From Stratiolaelaps scimitus (taxonomy: Eukaryota > Arthropoda > Arachnida > Mesostigmata > Laelapidae): a stretch of 64,000 bases of DNA. This document shows positions 26,329 through 37,800 of this stretch, piece after piece. Under the pieces are notes generated by a model that saw only the letters and a list, made by a program, of their open reading frames with translations, was not told where the DNA came from and did not search any database. The stretch is taken from NCBI GenBank assembly GCA_019614645.1, contig JABWDB010000005.1, forward strand, positions 19,209,001-19,273,000, in the 5' to 3' direction. Made by a program: the position numbers and the translations under genes. Every line of letters begins with the position of its first letter. Position 1 is the first letter of the stretch.

Positions 26329-28560
26329 CAATGTCGCAAGTGGCCACAGCCAAAGGTTGACATCAATCTGATAATCTATGGTAGACGTATGGAATCCTTA
26401 GAAGCAGATGCTCCGTAGATTGACCTTCTGGCCTCTTACAGCAGATCGCTATTTTCCCGCGATCGATATCTGCCTGCCGTGCGTGGAGCGCCGTTGTCAA
26501 AAAGCTCGTTGTCCAACCGCGCCGTGCCGTTTACGATGCTAAAATTGCAAGAATTCTCCTGCCAAAGTCGATATGAGAAGTAATGACAACTAAAGACGGG
26601 GCTATGTGTGCAGTATATCAAGGACTTCCCCTCTCAGCACTTCACACGTCCCGGCTGCCGCCACCTGATGAATAAACATTCCGCTCTTGATAACAGCCAT
26701 GAGCTTCTTGAGCTCTCGAGACAACGGCATTGTCCGACTCGGATGGGGTCGGATTAGTTGCCGAGACTCAGTTATCACAGCTTCATATAATTCATGAGTT
26801 AACGCGCAGATAACATTTCTGCGTGAGTCACCCTCTTATGCTCAAGCTCTCATGTGCTCTTAGAAAATCGGCACCAAGAGTTCGTGCACAACAAGGGTTT
26901 AGTTCCTGAAACGCAATAATTACGGGAAGCGCTCAGCTGCGTCACTCTTGCTTGGTGTAGTTTTAAATTACGGTGCATCCTTATCTAGATATTTAAATGG
27001 TAAGAGCGCTTGGACCTCGTTGGACACAAGGGTTACAGAATAACAATAATAACAAGAGTACTGTCACTATAACAAGCGCTCGAAAATGTGCACACCAATT
27101 CACAAAATGAGAATACACATCTATTTACCCTATCTGAATGTTAATGAATACGAACGTTTTTGCTGATAAATTTCTAAAGGTAAATCTATAAATGTTATAT
27201 TCAGTGGTGGCAATTTTGACACGACTGCATAATGAGGTCGACCTGGTATTCCCATCGTATTACTAGGCAAATCAAGTATACAATAAATATTCCCCCAACC
27301 AATGAAACAAAATAGTGATTTTCCAAGAAAATCCAGCCCATGTCCTGCTGGCTTCACCTACAAGACCGTATGCGATTAGGCTTAATGAGTTAGCCTGTCG
27401 TATGCAGACTTTTCAATACAAATGGACATACACATTTCCATCTATGGTACGTGCTTTAAGTGAATCACAAAGCATATCAAGAGGTCGAAGGACGAAACGC
27501 ACACCCGCCTATTCACTTACCTATGTACCAATAATTGGGAACTCGTTCACGTATAGGATCTACAAACGATTTCCATTATATCACGTCATTCTATAGAGCA
27601 CACAACGGCAATCGTGCTAAGTTACTCAATGCATTGTTTGACAATGTCCAACCGACGTGCGAACATCTGATACGATTTTGTCTTCCCTCGAAGGAGATTT
27701 AAAGGAACTGTTTAGGTCGGCGCTCCGTTCTGTCGCTCTCCCAGCTCAAACAGGTTTGCCCATGGGCATCCAATTTGTTGTAACATAAGCCTGGGCATAC
27801 GAGAGTTTCTAAGCAGCAAACGTCGGTGTCGATGCCGGGGGCGTCGATCGGCCTCGGCCGGCAGATGATCATCGGTCCTCAAAGGTCAACATGAGGACAA
27901 ACAGGATGATCGAAGAGGGAAACATCTGGCGAAAACATTTTGCGTCGCTTACGATCGTTGAGAATATCGTGATTTCATAAATGCTAAAGTTACATGCTTG
28001 AGGGTCATTTTTTTTTGTCGATTAGGCTACTTCCTGATTTTCTTATTTTGTTTTCCTTTTGATTATGACAATGGTGCCTAATAGTTGTCCGTGTAAATTG
28101 AAACGTGTCACCTCTTTTATCGATCATGTGCCGTCTCTATGTATAATATAACGAGTAAGGAAGGGAATAAGCAAAGGTGGCCCCGACAGGTCCTCATAGT
28201 ATTACCTAAAAGGTTAAGAGCTGAGGTCTGTCACATAGGGGAACAGCTGAGGGTCAGCTCGAAAACAATTATTATGTATAATATGACCGGGGAATTATCT
28301 CGCAGAGACCACTCATCGGATTATGGTTCCGTAGTTCCGTTGGAGTTTTACTTGCAGTTTTCTGTCGATGGACAGGTCCAATAGTTCTCAGTTTGGAGGA
28401 CTCTTGACCCTCGGTCTAGATAAACAGGACGACATTTTCAATCGCTAACTGAGATTCGCAAGGTTGCCTAATTACCGCCCTTAGCAAGTCAACTGTTGGT
28501 GCAATGTATTTAATACAGTTTAATCTATATACATTTATATTTTTTTCGGCTGACTCTCTG
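26329..28560. other. Spacer
   Basis: Low-confidence frame 28139-28384 only; otherwise nothing supported. Confidence 0.45.
28139..28384 (+). CDS. Unrecognised ATG open frame, 81 residues
   Basis: Begins MYNITSKEGNKQRW; a related stretch, MYNMTGELSRRD, recurs about 45 residues later, hinting at an internal duplication. No family, no flanking signals; may be chance. Confidence 0.15.
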   Translation: MYNITSKEGNKQRWPRQVLIVLPKRLRAEVCHIGEQLRVSSKTIIMYNMTGELSRRDHSSDYGSVVPLEFYLQFSVDGQVQ

Positions 28561-28569
28561 CAAACATGG

Positions 28570-28650
28570 CACGATCGGGATAGAACCCGTGCACCCACGT
28601 GCCACACCGGTTGCAATGTGCATACGAATGCTCCACGCCACCGGGCTCGA
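28570..28650 (-). mobile_element. tRNA-like head of a related SINE
   Basis: Minus strand carries an A box GAGCCCGGTGG (28638-28648) and a B box GGTTCTATCCC (28577-28587), 50 bases apart. Around the boxes it matches the copy at 26.2 kb (shared GAACCCGTGCA and CCACGCCAC on the plus strand). The body of the 26.2 kb element is not recognisable here, so it is truncated or a different subfamily. Confidence 0.5.
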
Positions 28651-28654
28651 AACA

Positions 28655-28690
28655 ACCCAGTATTTTTACCAAACGACCCAGTATTTTTAC
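28655..28690. repeat. Direct repeat next to the SINE head
   Basis: ACCCAGTATTTTTAC at 28655-28669 and again at 28676-28690. Confidence 0.9.
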
Positions 28691-28980
28691 GGCCCATATG
28701 AAGCCCTTCGCACTAATCAGCTGAATGACCGCACACTGACTCTACATTCCCGAAGAGGCTTTCACTTTTCCCCGGAATTGTTTTCCCAGCAATTGTCTCA
28801 TTATTCAATTGTACAATAGAAACGAAGATATTCAACATTCATGCGTCCATTTTCTCCCCTGCGTTTTCCCAATGAAAGTCACTATTATAATTATTATTAC
28901 TGAGAGAAGCTGAAGCTTAACAGCCGCCGAGTTCCCGCGACAGAGACTTCACACCGGGGTGACAGTGTCCACAACTCGTG

Positions 28981-29010
28981 TTGTTGCTGTTGTTGTTGTT
29001 GTTGTTGTGC
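28981..29010. repeat. (GTT)n tract
   Basis: About nine GTT-type units at the start of a GC-richer block. Confidence 0.85.
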
Positions 29011-31091
29011 GGTGTGCGTACGTGCCTCAAATTCTAGCGCTGTCCTTTGTCCAAGCATCGTTTGCTCTCTTTTCTTTTCCTATTTCGGCCTGGCGGCTGG
29101 GTGTCCTTATATTTGCCTCAAGAGCTGAGGGTCGTGTGGTCCTAGAGGACCGAAGGTGGTAAAGGTAAAGGTCGTAGGCTGTCGTTTATCGTCCACGCCA
29201 GGCCACAGCAAATATGCTGCCGCATGCGTTTTGAACTCATCCACAGCCTACACAACATGTTGTTGGAAAGAAACGCCAGGAGGTTCAACTCTTACAGCAG
29301 AGTTGTACTCTCGCAAAGAGCTTTAGTAAACGAATCTTGTCTGTCTCCGACATCCGCCGGCTGTTGAGCCCAACACGCTGCTATGCTGACCTTCAACACT
29401 CGTTAGAAGCAATGTGGCCGAAAATGCAAAATCTAAAATTAGCCAGTAGTATAGGCTAATTTATAGTTCATATATCGCAGCGCTTCCGTGCAAATGCGCC
29501 GTAGACTAGTTTGGATTAGCTGTAAAAAGTTAGCCCGACAACAGTGAGATACTCTCGCCGAACAATTCGCCCTTTTCTTGGCTATAACAACACGTAGATT
29601 CGTATCTCCTCCGAGCTGTTGTTGTTGTTAACCTCAGTCAGCGGGATGCTCCTCGCACACGCCATCCCCCTGAGAGCAACGCTCGTCGGAGCTGGCTGCG
29701 GTGCGTTGCTTGGCGTCGGTCGGCCTTCGTAAACGCTATCTGCGAAACCATTTATATTATTAAGGTCGTCGACTAAAGATTGGCAGCGACCCACTCACTA
29801 GGCAGCCCAGACGTCCTTTGCTAGCTAGCCAGCCACTCGGCGTTGTTACGCCCACCGAGCAAAATTTACTATAACTATCTACCTATATATATATATATAT
29901 ATCACATACCGCACACACATGCTGTTGTTGATGATAACGACGCAAGACGCGGCAAAATGCGTGAAAGGGACATACAGGAAAGATTATCGACGTCATTCTC
30001 GGGTGGACTAATTATAGCTTCATCATTTATTCACACGATATTGTCCTATACTCATCTAAGTACCTAGTAAAATGAGACAACTAATTATACTGAGGGGACT
30101 AATTATACTCTTATTGTGATGTATTACTACTAAGTAGTCTTCCATAAACAGATAGGTGTAGCAAACGCGTGACCGTCACCCTGTTCATAGTGAGGTTTGT
30201 AACCTCGGTGAAAAGTTTCAACTTATATATATGGATATTACTATACGCCTTTCTCTAATGAGGTGTTGCTGAGTGACCATATCACACCATGATCAATAAA
30301 TACTATACATCTTGTCAATCTGAAGTCATTGGACTCCGACATTGCGCCGGATATCCTGTCCTCTTTTTTAGTGTTTTGCTACCAACAGGATGAAATAGAA
30401 ATACGCTGTAAACCTGAAATCGTAGAGGTTGATTGCTTTGAATCCCTTAGAATACACTTGGATCGACGCTATAATGATTGCTATAATGAACCAAGTAAGG
30501 GCCTTCAAGTTATTTTTATTGAATTTAATTACATCAGTAGTCTATCTACTTCCTCTCTCTCTCTCTCTCTCCCAGCCGATGGCTCTTGTATAAAAAGTTT
30601 CACTTGTAATTAATTTTCACTATTTGTTACTTGCAGTTGTCCTACAGGACGTTCAGGACGTCGAACGCTTTCGTTCGACATTCAGTTAATTTCATTCTAG
30701 CACCCGTGTCACCACCATAATACCACTGTGTGGTATTTATCAAAGCCTTACCTGAATCATTCCGAATGACGTATGCTTATCTCTCTGTCAATGTTTGTCT
30801 GTGTCAGGAACTCTGTAAACGACAACATACGTCATATGCCGCATGCTGACAGAAAGAGCGATGTCAACAACGACGACGACGACAAAATCTATCCAATCTA
30901 TCGAAAATGTTTGCTTCTGCTGTTACTACCTGCTAGTAGTACGATGACGGCGCCAACTCTAGCCGTTGCGTAGCTACTGGCTGGCACAGGTACCAACCGC
31001 GAGTCGTCCACCATCGTCGTCACCTTGGGTTGAGGGGCGTCTAGATCCAGCAACAGCTACCGCTAGTTCAGACGTTTGCCGTTCTTGCTAC

Positions 31092-31125
31092 GACCCCTGT
31101 TTACCGTCGGTAACAGGGGTCGCAA
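31092..31125. repeat. Near-perfect inverted repeat, GC-rich
   Basis: CGACCCCTGTTTACC faces GGTAACAGGGGTCG with one unpaired T and a short centre. Confidence 0.75.
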
Positions 31126-31194
31126 CGGCAGCTGATTATCGCGCCGACGCCGCCGCCGCCACCGCCGCCGGAGACGCCCAACACATACTTCACA

Positions 31195-31212
31195 AACACA
31201 CACACACACACA
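31195..31212. repeat. (CA)n tract
   Basis: Nine CA units in a GC-rich island. Confidence 0.85.
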
Positions 31213-31784
31213 CTGACACAGGCCGACAGACACAGACAAGCAGAAGTAGCACCAGCAGGGGTAGCAGCAACGCCAAATTGATCAACTTTCGAAGCAGTTT
31301 CACTTTCGTCAATGTGGTGCGACCAGGATCCGACAAGCCCAATAGGCTGAAATTGTGCGTCTTTTTAGGCGAACCACTGACAACTGCCTGACCCGGTGGC
31401 TGCCGGTCTGTCGGGCTGCTTCAGTAGCGTTTTGTCGTCCAGTATTATTATTATTATAGAAGTGCACCAGCTATGGGCGACCCCTGTGGCCGTTGCCGCT
31501 AGCACCACTCCCGAAATCGTCGAAAATCATCATTGCCAACACCATCGCCACGACCGCTACCAATAACGCCATCAGCATTATCAGCATCGTTGCGGGGAAC
31601 CGCGGCAGCTGCGCCAGCGGAATGGTTACATAAGAACACCGTTATTACATAACAAAATGTGCGCGTTGGCCCTAGCGCCCGGCACCTAGCGACCAGCACC
31701 AGCAGACAGTTGTTAACAGAACGTCTACGAAAAGCTAGATGGCTACATAGGTAGATCGGCGTGCATACGAGCCATAAGAAGAAC

Positions 31785-31813
31785 ATTATAATAATAATAA
31801 TAATAATAATAAT
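31785..31813. repeat. (ATA)n tract
   Basis: About nine trinucleotide units; a similar run of TATTATTAT follows at about 32020 and (TAG)n at about 32030. Confidence 0.85.
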
Positions 31814-32404
31814 GAGTATTATCATTACGAAGAGAAGGCTTCATTGGTGGAAGCAGTTTTTGTTGCACGTCTCAAGTCGAGCAGTTCATCGAGCAGCGAT
31901 TGATGCAGATGCGAATCGCTACAGCAGGTAGAACCGTGAGGGCTGGTAGCCCGGCGAGTTTCACTTCTGATTGGTCAATTTGATCAACAGGTTATTCATT
32001 GATATTTTTAATAGTGGTACTATTATTATTAGTAGTAGTAGTTTTAGTATTGGTAGTATTGATCATTTAATTAAATGTTGACAGAGAGTCAGTCCGAAAA
32101 TGTCTAATTAACTAGTCCTTACCAAGTATTACCAGTCAGTCCTATACAGGTATGGTCAGTATTGGCTGACACATATCTGATAGTTTAGAAATGAATGAAA
32201 CAAATAATTTTTGCTCTAATTAAATGGATTATCGTCTAATCAAAGAACGAGATGAATAGTGAGAGAATTTATAGTTGAAATCAAGTCAACGGCGCATTTC
32301 CAACAGCATTGAAGCAGCTAGTCCAAGGCTCTGTATACGTGTGTCAGTTTGATTATGTCGACTGGGGTGCGCAAGGTTCGTAAACAGTTTCACTTTGTTT
32401 CATA

Positions 32405-34231
32405 GTCGGTCTGATGCTATGTGGCACTTTTCACTGTTGTTGCCCCTCAAAGGAAATCGCTACCATCCACCACCTGCCCTTGTCGTCAGTGAGTCTAATA
32501 GCAGGAGCATCAGTCCGGAACGGAGCTAAGATCGTTGACGAAGATACAGAAATGTGTTGTCAGGGCCGAAGGACTTCGGGTCTCTATGGTAGCACCTAAT
32601 AGATTGTAGCGTCGGCAATGCCAATCGAATCAAATCGCATCAGCGCGAAACTTCAATAACGAGAAAGCATCGTTCCGTGGTAAGCGCGGCTTGAACTTAT
32701 GCAGAGGCCAAATTCAAATTCGAAATTCTGAAAAGATATTAAGCGTCCTAAGTATATAAGCATATATGCTAGAAAAAGCTCACAGTCGCATGGAGCCACA
32801 CGTTGAATGCTGCCGGAAGTAAATCGCTACTAAATACACAGAGAAGGCAATAGATTGAAACGGAATAGTAATTTGCCCAGAGCGAAATTGCCAGATCATT
32901 TTCATATTTTCGGTATCTGACTCAGCATTTTTGCTGAAGTCCGCTCATTGTACAAATATGAACAGAATCTCGCCAGTTTTTTGGTTATTGGAATTGTCAT
33001 CAATTTTAGCATAAATAATCTTATGGATAAACAGCTTTAATAGAAATATTCAATATAATAGAAAACAGGGTTGCAGTTTTTATAATTTTTATTAGATTAA
33101 CTCCGCATAATTGTTGCTTTAATTAGGTGTCTCCAGAAAATAATGTTCATGATCGTCTGTCATTATCGGAGGCTTTGTTAGCTTCGATTGATAAACGCCT
33201 GACCGAATCTATCTTTAATACTGATTTATATCGTTTTCCCTTTTAGACAAATGGGTGCGTCAGTTGTTTTCGAAATGTCAACGCATATAACACACATATA
33301 CACACACACACACATATGCGTAGTAATAATATAAGTTATGCAATATGAAATAACATGGGTAACTCAACCATATTTAATTTTCATAAGATATATTTTCCAT
33401 CCGTATCTTTCTTTGTCTATACTGTATTCTCAATCTCTACCACCTCCCTCACGTTGAACGCGTATAGGATTACATATATATATATATATATATATATACC
33501 TACTCAACATGAGTGATTAAATAAAGACATATATATATATATATGTATTTATATATATATACTGAATCGGTGGTTCTTGGTAACGTCAAGATCTGCTAAT
33601 ATTGCATCAAGTATGTTATATTTAGCCATTGCTTTCAATATTAGCATGCGCCATAAACATTCATTAATATTCGCAGTACGTAGAATAAAAATATATAAGT
33701 AAATTATAACTGAAGCAATGTTGTGGAATAACTCTTGTTCTGTGGCCTTTTTGTGCTTGACTGATGGCCCGAGATATCCTGACATATCTTTTCGCGTCAT
33801 TCACTATTACACTATGTTCACACCGTCTCGATTACTTACTCACTCTATATATACGTCTTGTTTCAGGTTTTCTGATCTAGAGAGGCACTTACAAAGAAAC
33901 ACTCTACCAGCACTCAACGATATTGTCACTGTGGGATACTCGTGTTTTCCATCATCCACGAGAGCGATTTTTCATACGTATCGCATTTAATATACTACAG
34001 AAAAGAAACACCATTGCAGGAACGTACAACAACAACTCCGGAATATTTTTTCCTTTTTTTTTTATTTTAGATCCCACTGCGCTCCTGCTGTTCCATACAG
34101 ACTTATACATCGTGGTGGACGTTTATAAATACTTATTAAAAAGATACAAATTAGACGGAGTGTCCTTGTTCGAACCAGCTCGCAAATCAGACTCGCGGCT
34201 CACTATGGCCAAAGTAGTGACGCTCATCTAA
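32405..34231 (+). CDS. Candidate exons of an unrecognised plus-strand gene
   Basis: Four segments have exon-like borders. 32405-32489 lies between tttcatag and TCA/GTGAGT and encodes LCGTFHCCCPSKEIATI. The segment from 33127, after taattag, encodes NNVHDRLSLSEALLASIDK. The segment from 33867, after tgtttcag, encodes FSDLERHLQRNTLPALNDIV. 34071-34231 follows a very strong polypyrimidine acceptor and encodes TALLLFHTDLYIVVDVYKYL, ending at TAA. The first two join in phase 0. The donors of the second and third are weak, so the chain is not proven. A further open frame (34275-34490) with a hydrophobic stretch follows. No family is recognised. Confidence 0.27.
33473..33562. repeat. Clustered (TA)n tracts
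   Basis: TA runs at about 33473-33499, 33531-33545 and 33550-33561 within candidate-exon territory. Confidence 0.9.
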
Positions 34232-34730
34232 CAACCTCCGTGACTGTATCATTGCGCGAGCACATTACTCATATTTGTCGGGCACGAGCTTCAACAAACC
34301 CACCGTGCTGCGATTACAAGCGGCGGCGTTGTCATCTTCATTGATAGCGATTGTTCTTGCTGGCTATTTCGAAGCTCCACCAATGCCAATGCTGAGTAAG
34401 CGACCTGTGGCCACTGATCAAGAAGCAATCACATTGCGCCACGAACGAGCGCCGTGGATACCACCCACCGCCCACTGCTGGGTTTGGTAAACTTCGTAGA
34501 AATTTGGGCAGGTGTGCAACCACTTAATGATGTTCCTATGACCACGCTGGATAATCAACTAATACGCCCAGACACAGGCATTGACAATAGAAACAACGCC
34601 TAACGTCGAATACTGACATTGCAAACAATATTGATGAGGTAGTGAAATACCAACCACGATTAAAAGGTATTCTCTTTCATCGAACCGAAGAACAGCTCTG
34701 CAACGGTTACTTATCCTAATGACTCTTAAT

Positions 34731-34740
34731 TTTATTTATT
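34731..34740 (-). terminator. Polyadenylation signals of the secreted 14-cysteine gene
   Basis: AATAAATAAA on the minus strand, about 120 bases after the stop codon at 34859. Confidence 0.5.
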
Positions 34741-34858
34741 TTTCACTTGTACCACACAACGTGGAGTTCTTCCGAGGTCAACAGATCGTTTAGACAAGTT
34801 TTTCCTTTTTTTACGACACTGATCATCGAAGTAAATAATAATAATAATAAGATCCTAT

Positions 34859-37800
34859 TTAGTTGCCAAGGTAAGCAGAGAAAAGTCGTGAAAGGACCGA
34901 GTTGGACTTGCCCGTTGGCCTGGATCCCTTCGGTGGGAGCAGTGTGTCACAGACAGGGTTGTTCTTGAAGGACTGGCACACGGTATCGGGAAGATTGGAA
35001 GCGGCCATCTTGAGCAGCAGCTGACCAAACTCAACCGCCTCGCGACCGCACTTCTTCGCTACGGCGCCGGTTGTGCAGGCCGAATAGCGAACGTAGGTAC
35101 AGCAAGCAGTGGGCAGGCGTTCATTGAATTTCGCCGATGAGATTCGCTCGAGTCCAACTTGAACATCATTGAGACAACGCTTCTGATCCGGCTGAGTTTG
35201 ACCAAGGCATGGGGCATGCTTGAGGTAGTCTGTGGACGTGATGCGATAATTAAGTCAAATTAGATTAATATAGAAGATCATGACGACACAGCCCACTGCA
35301 ATGTCGAGGGTAGATGTAGGCACTAGGTAGAACCGGAGGTGACTACTGCGCTAACTATTCGATCAATGTATAGTTGATTTAACAAGAACAAAACAACAAC
35401 GAATGAACAACCCTCTTTCAGCTAGATTATGTGATTATTAACAATTCAATCAAAATAAACTAAACGTGTTTCAGTCTATGCTGAAAATGAGCTATCATTA
35501 ACAAGCTCGTAATGTTAATTAGGTTGTGTGAAGTGACTCTGTAGCGTCCCCGTCGATAAAAACCTTATTGGCAAAGGGCACGTGAGCCAACTAAGATGGC
35601 ACTTTCCATGACAGATAGAGCGCATCCGAGTCTTAATACTCGAATATTAAACGAATTAGTTTTTATCCTATATTTCCTTCACCTTCAGTCGGTCCGCTGC
35701 AGTCCACAAGGGGCTGGCATCAAATGCCCACACCAGTCGAATACAAAACCAGACTAGGATGAACAACAGTCATCTATCATCGATGATCAATTCAATGTTA
35801 TTAACACCGTTGTTACATTGCCTACCTAAGCTATCATATATATATCCAGTACAGATTCTGATTTACAGATCTGAGGATAGATAGAGATATCTCTGATAAT
35901 ATTTTGGCTCCTATCAAATGTTTGCATGCCAGCCGCCAACAAATAGGATCACAGAAAGGCATCGGGAGCCTCCACGAAATGAAGCTCGACTCGACTACTC
36001 ATTGGACATTGGAAGTCGGTGTCATGCATACATCAAATATCCACCACCAGTATGACCGCATCACTATTATTATTATTGGTTATTATTATTCTCATCATCA
36101 TCATCACTATCACTGCAATCATTACGTGCTAATAATGGAGTGAATGCATAATACAGGGAGCCATAAGACGGTCGGTGAAGAATTGCTTCTGCCGCTGCCG
36201 TCGTCGACTGTAACAGGCTCGTGTAAGTTCCATTCGGCGTTCGGGAGCGAACGTTCGCATATATAGACACAGTCGCCCACAGGTCGGTCACTGATGCGGG
36301 GGTGGTTGGGGCTATGGACGCTTAAGATACCCCATGACGTCGCATCGAAGAGAGAGAGAGAGAGGGGGGCTCGATAGACGCCGATCGCCGTAGATCAATC
36401 GATGTGGGTGGAAAGAAAGGTAGTCAGTTGAGTCAGTCAGCCAGCCAGCAGAATTGAGCGAAAACAGCAAAAGGTGGCGCAGAAATATGACTGTGGAAGA
36501 GGCGGGGAGCGCCGACTGTCGATAGGTGGCGTCACTATCGATGTCAACCACAGGAAAATAAACATCTACTATGACAACGCTGAACAACAGCAGCCGTTGT
36601 GGCAGCAGCAGCAGCAACTGGTGACAACAAGAATAACGTCGGCAACGACAATTCACACGAAGGGGGGAGGTGGATGAGAAACGCAAGTGTGAGCGTTTCA
36701 CACATTCTCAGTTAGCGTTAGGCCGTCAGGCCTCCGATCGGTGTGGTCACCGAAACAGCTGACGAAACCCTGCGATGCCAGCCTCTCGCATCATCACCAC
36801 GGGTGCTGCCAGACCCCCAGAGAGTCGACTGTAGCTATCATCGCCACAACCATCCGCGTATGGCAGCAATAACAACGCGCGGCAAAAGGCGTCTACCAAG
36901 AATCGCTAGGAATCGACCCCGACGGCGGCGGGTCCCGAACGCGCGCTGAGATATATATAGACGCGCCCGATACAGCGGAAAAAACCCCTGTCAGTAGCTG
37001 TGGCGGTAGCGGGTTGCACATTAGCGCTTCTGCGAATGAGTAACAGCTACTACCAGCGTCAACTGGTGTGCTAACGGGTATATTGTTTTTCTCTTGCTAG
37101 TGTTATGGCTATTACGATTATTATGTTTTCTATGTGCGTAGTGGATAGATAGGTTTCGTTTGGGGGCATCGGCTGAGATCGTACGTGTTTCTTTTTTGAG
37201 AACTTAAGGATGTTTTGTTTGCTCAACGACTACGGGCGTGATACCTGAAATCGTTGTGCGTTAGAGTGTATAAAACATTTTTGATAGCTGGCGGTATAAT
37301 GAATGATAAGATAGATAGAGAGATAGATGAATCGATGGATCTTCTGACAGTGAAAAGTGGCTGTTGTTCAAACAAGATACAGGTTACAGCGGTTAAAAAG
37401 GCTCGAAAGTTTCGGGCAGAAGAGTAGGGGAGGACAATGAGGATCGTTTTGGCATTTAGAAATATTGACACGGCTGTTATCATGCATAACAGCCGAGAAC
37501 CACAAATTTGCAGATTCAAGCTACAAGATTCTCTTTAAGAGGCACGGTCTAATTCCCATATCAGCATGAAAGTAAATATCACCTATCGAACGATGATTTT
37601 TGTTCGTACGTGGCGTTATTAGAACCGAGAGATCACAGGGAATCCCGAATGCTTTCTTATATCGAAGCAGATAGGATTCCCTTGTAGCCCAACTCGTTGG
37701 TATATAGTAACCTTCTAGACGTCATGAATCAATAACATAACAATGTCATTATAGAGCTCTTCAACACACCTGAACGGATTTTGCTTCCTCGAGAACAGAA

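Larger units (their letters stand above)
28900..31450. other. Mosaic of GC-rich islands
   Basis: Islands at about 28.93-29.17, 29.58-29.97 and 30.9-31.45 kb with GTT, CA and CCG runs. The longest plus frame (30966-31391, 141 codons) is low complexity in the middle. A protein-like stretch (ILSSFLVFCYQQDEIEIRCK) near 30350 has no splice support. Confidence 0.35.

Noticed and set aside
27130..27360. Possible mitochondrial insertion (stretches reading like a membrane protein)
   Set aside because: No frame matches a mitochondrial protein over more than a few residues.
30966..31391. 141-codon plus-strand frame
   Set aside because: The middle is CCG and CA repeat; GC-rich island; no family match.
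31499..31825. 108-codon minus-strand frame beginning with poly-Ile
   Set aside because: The hydrophobic start is an ATA/TAA microsatellite; the rest is low-complexity Gly/Asp.
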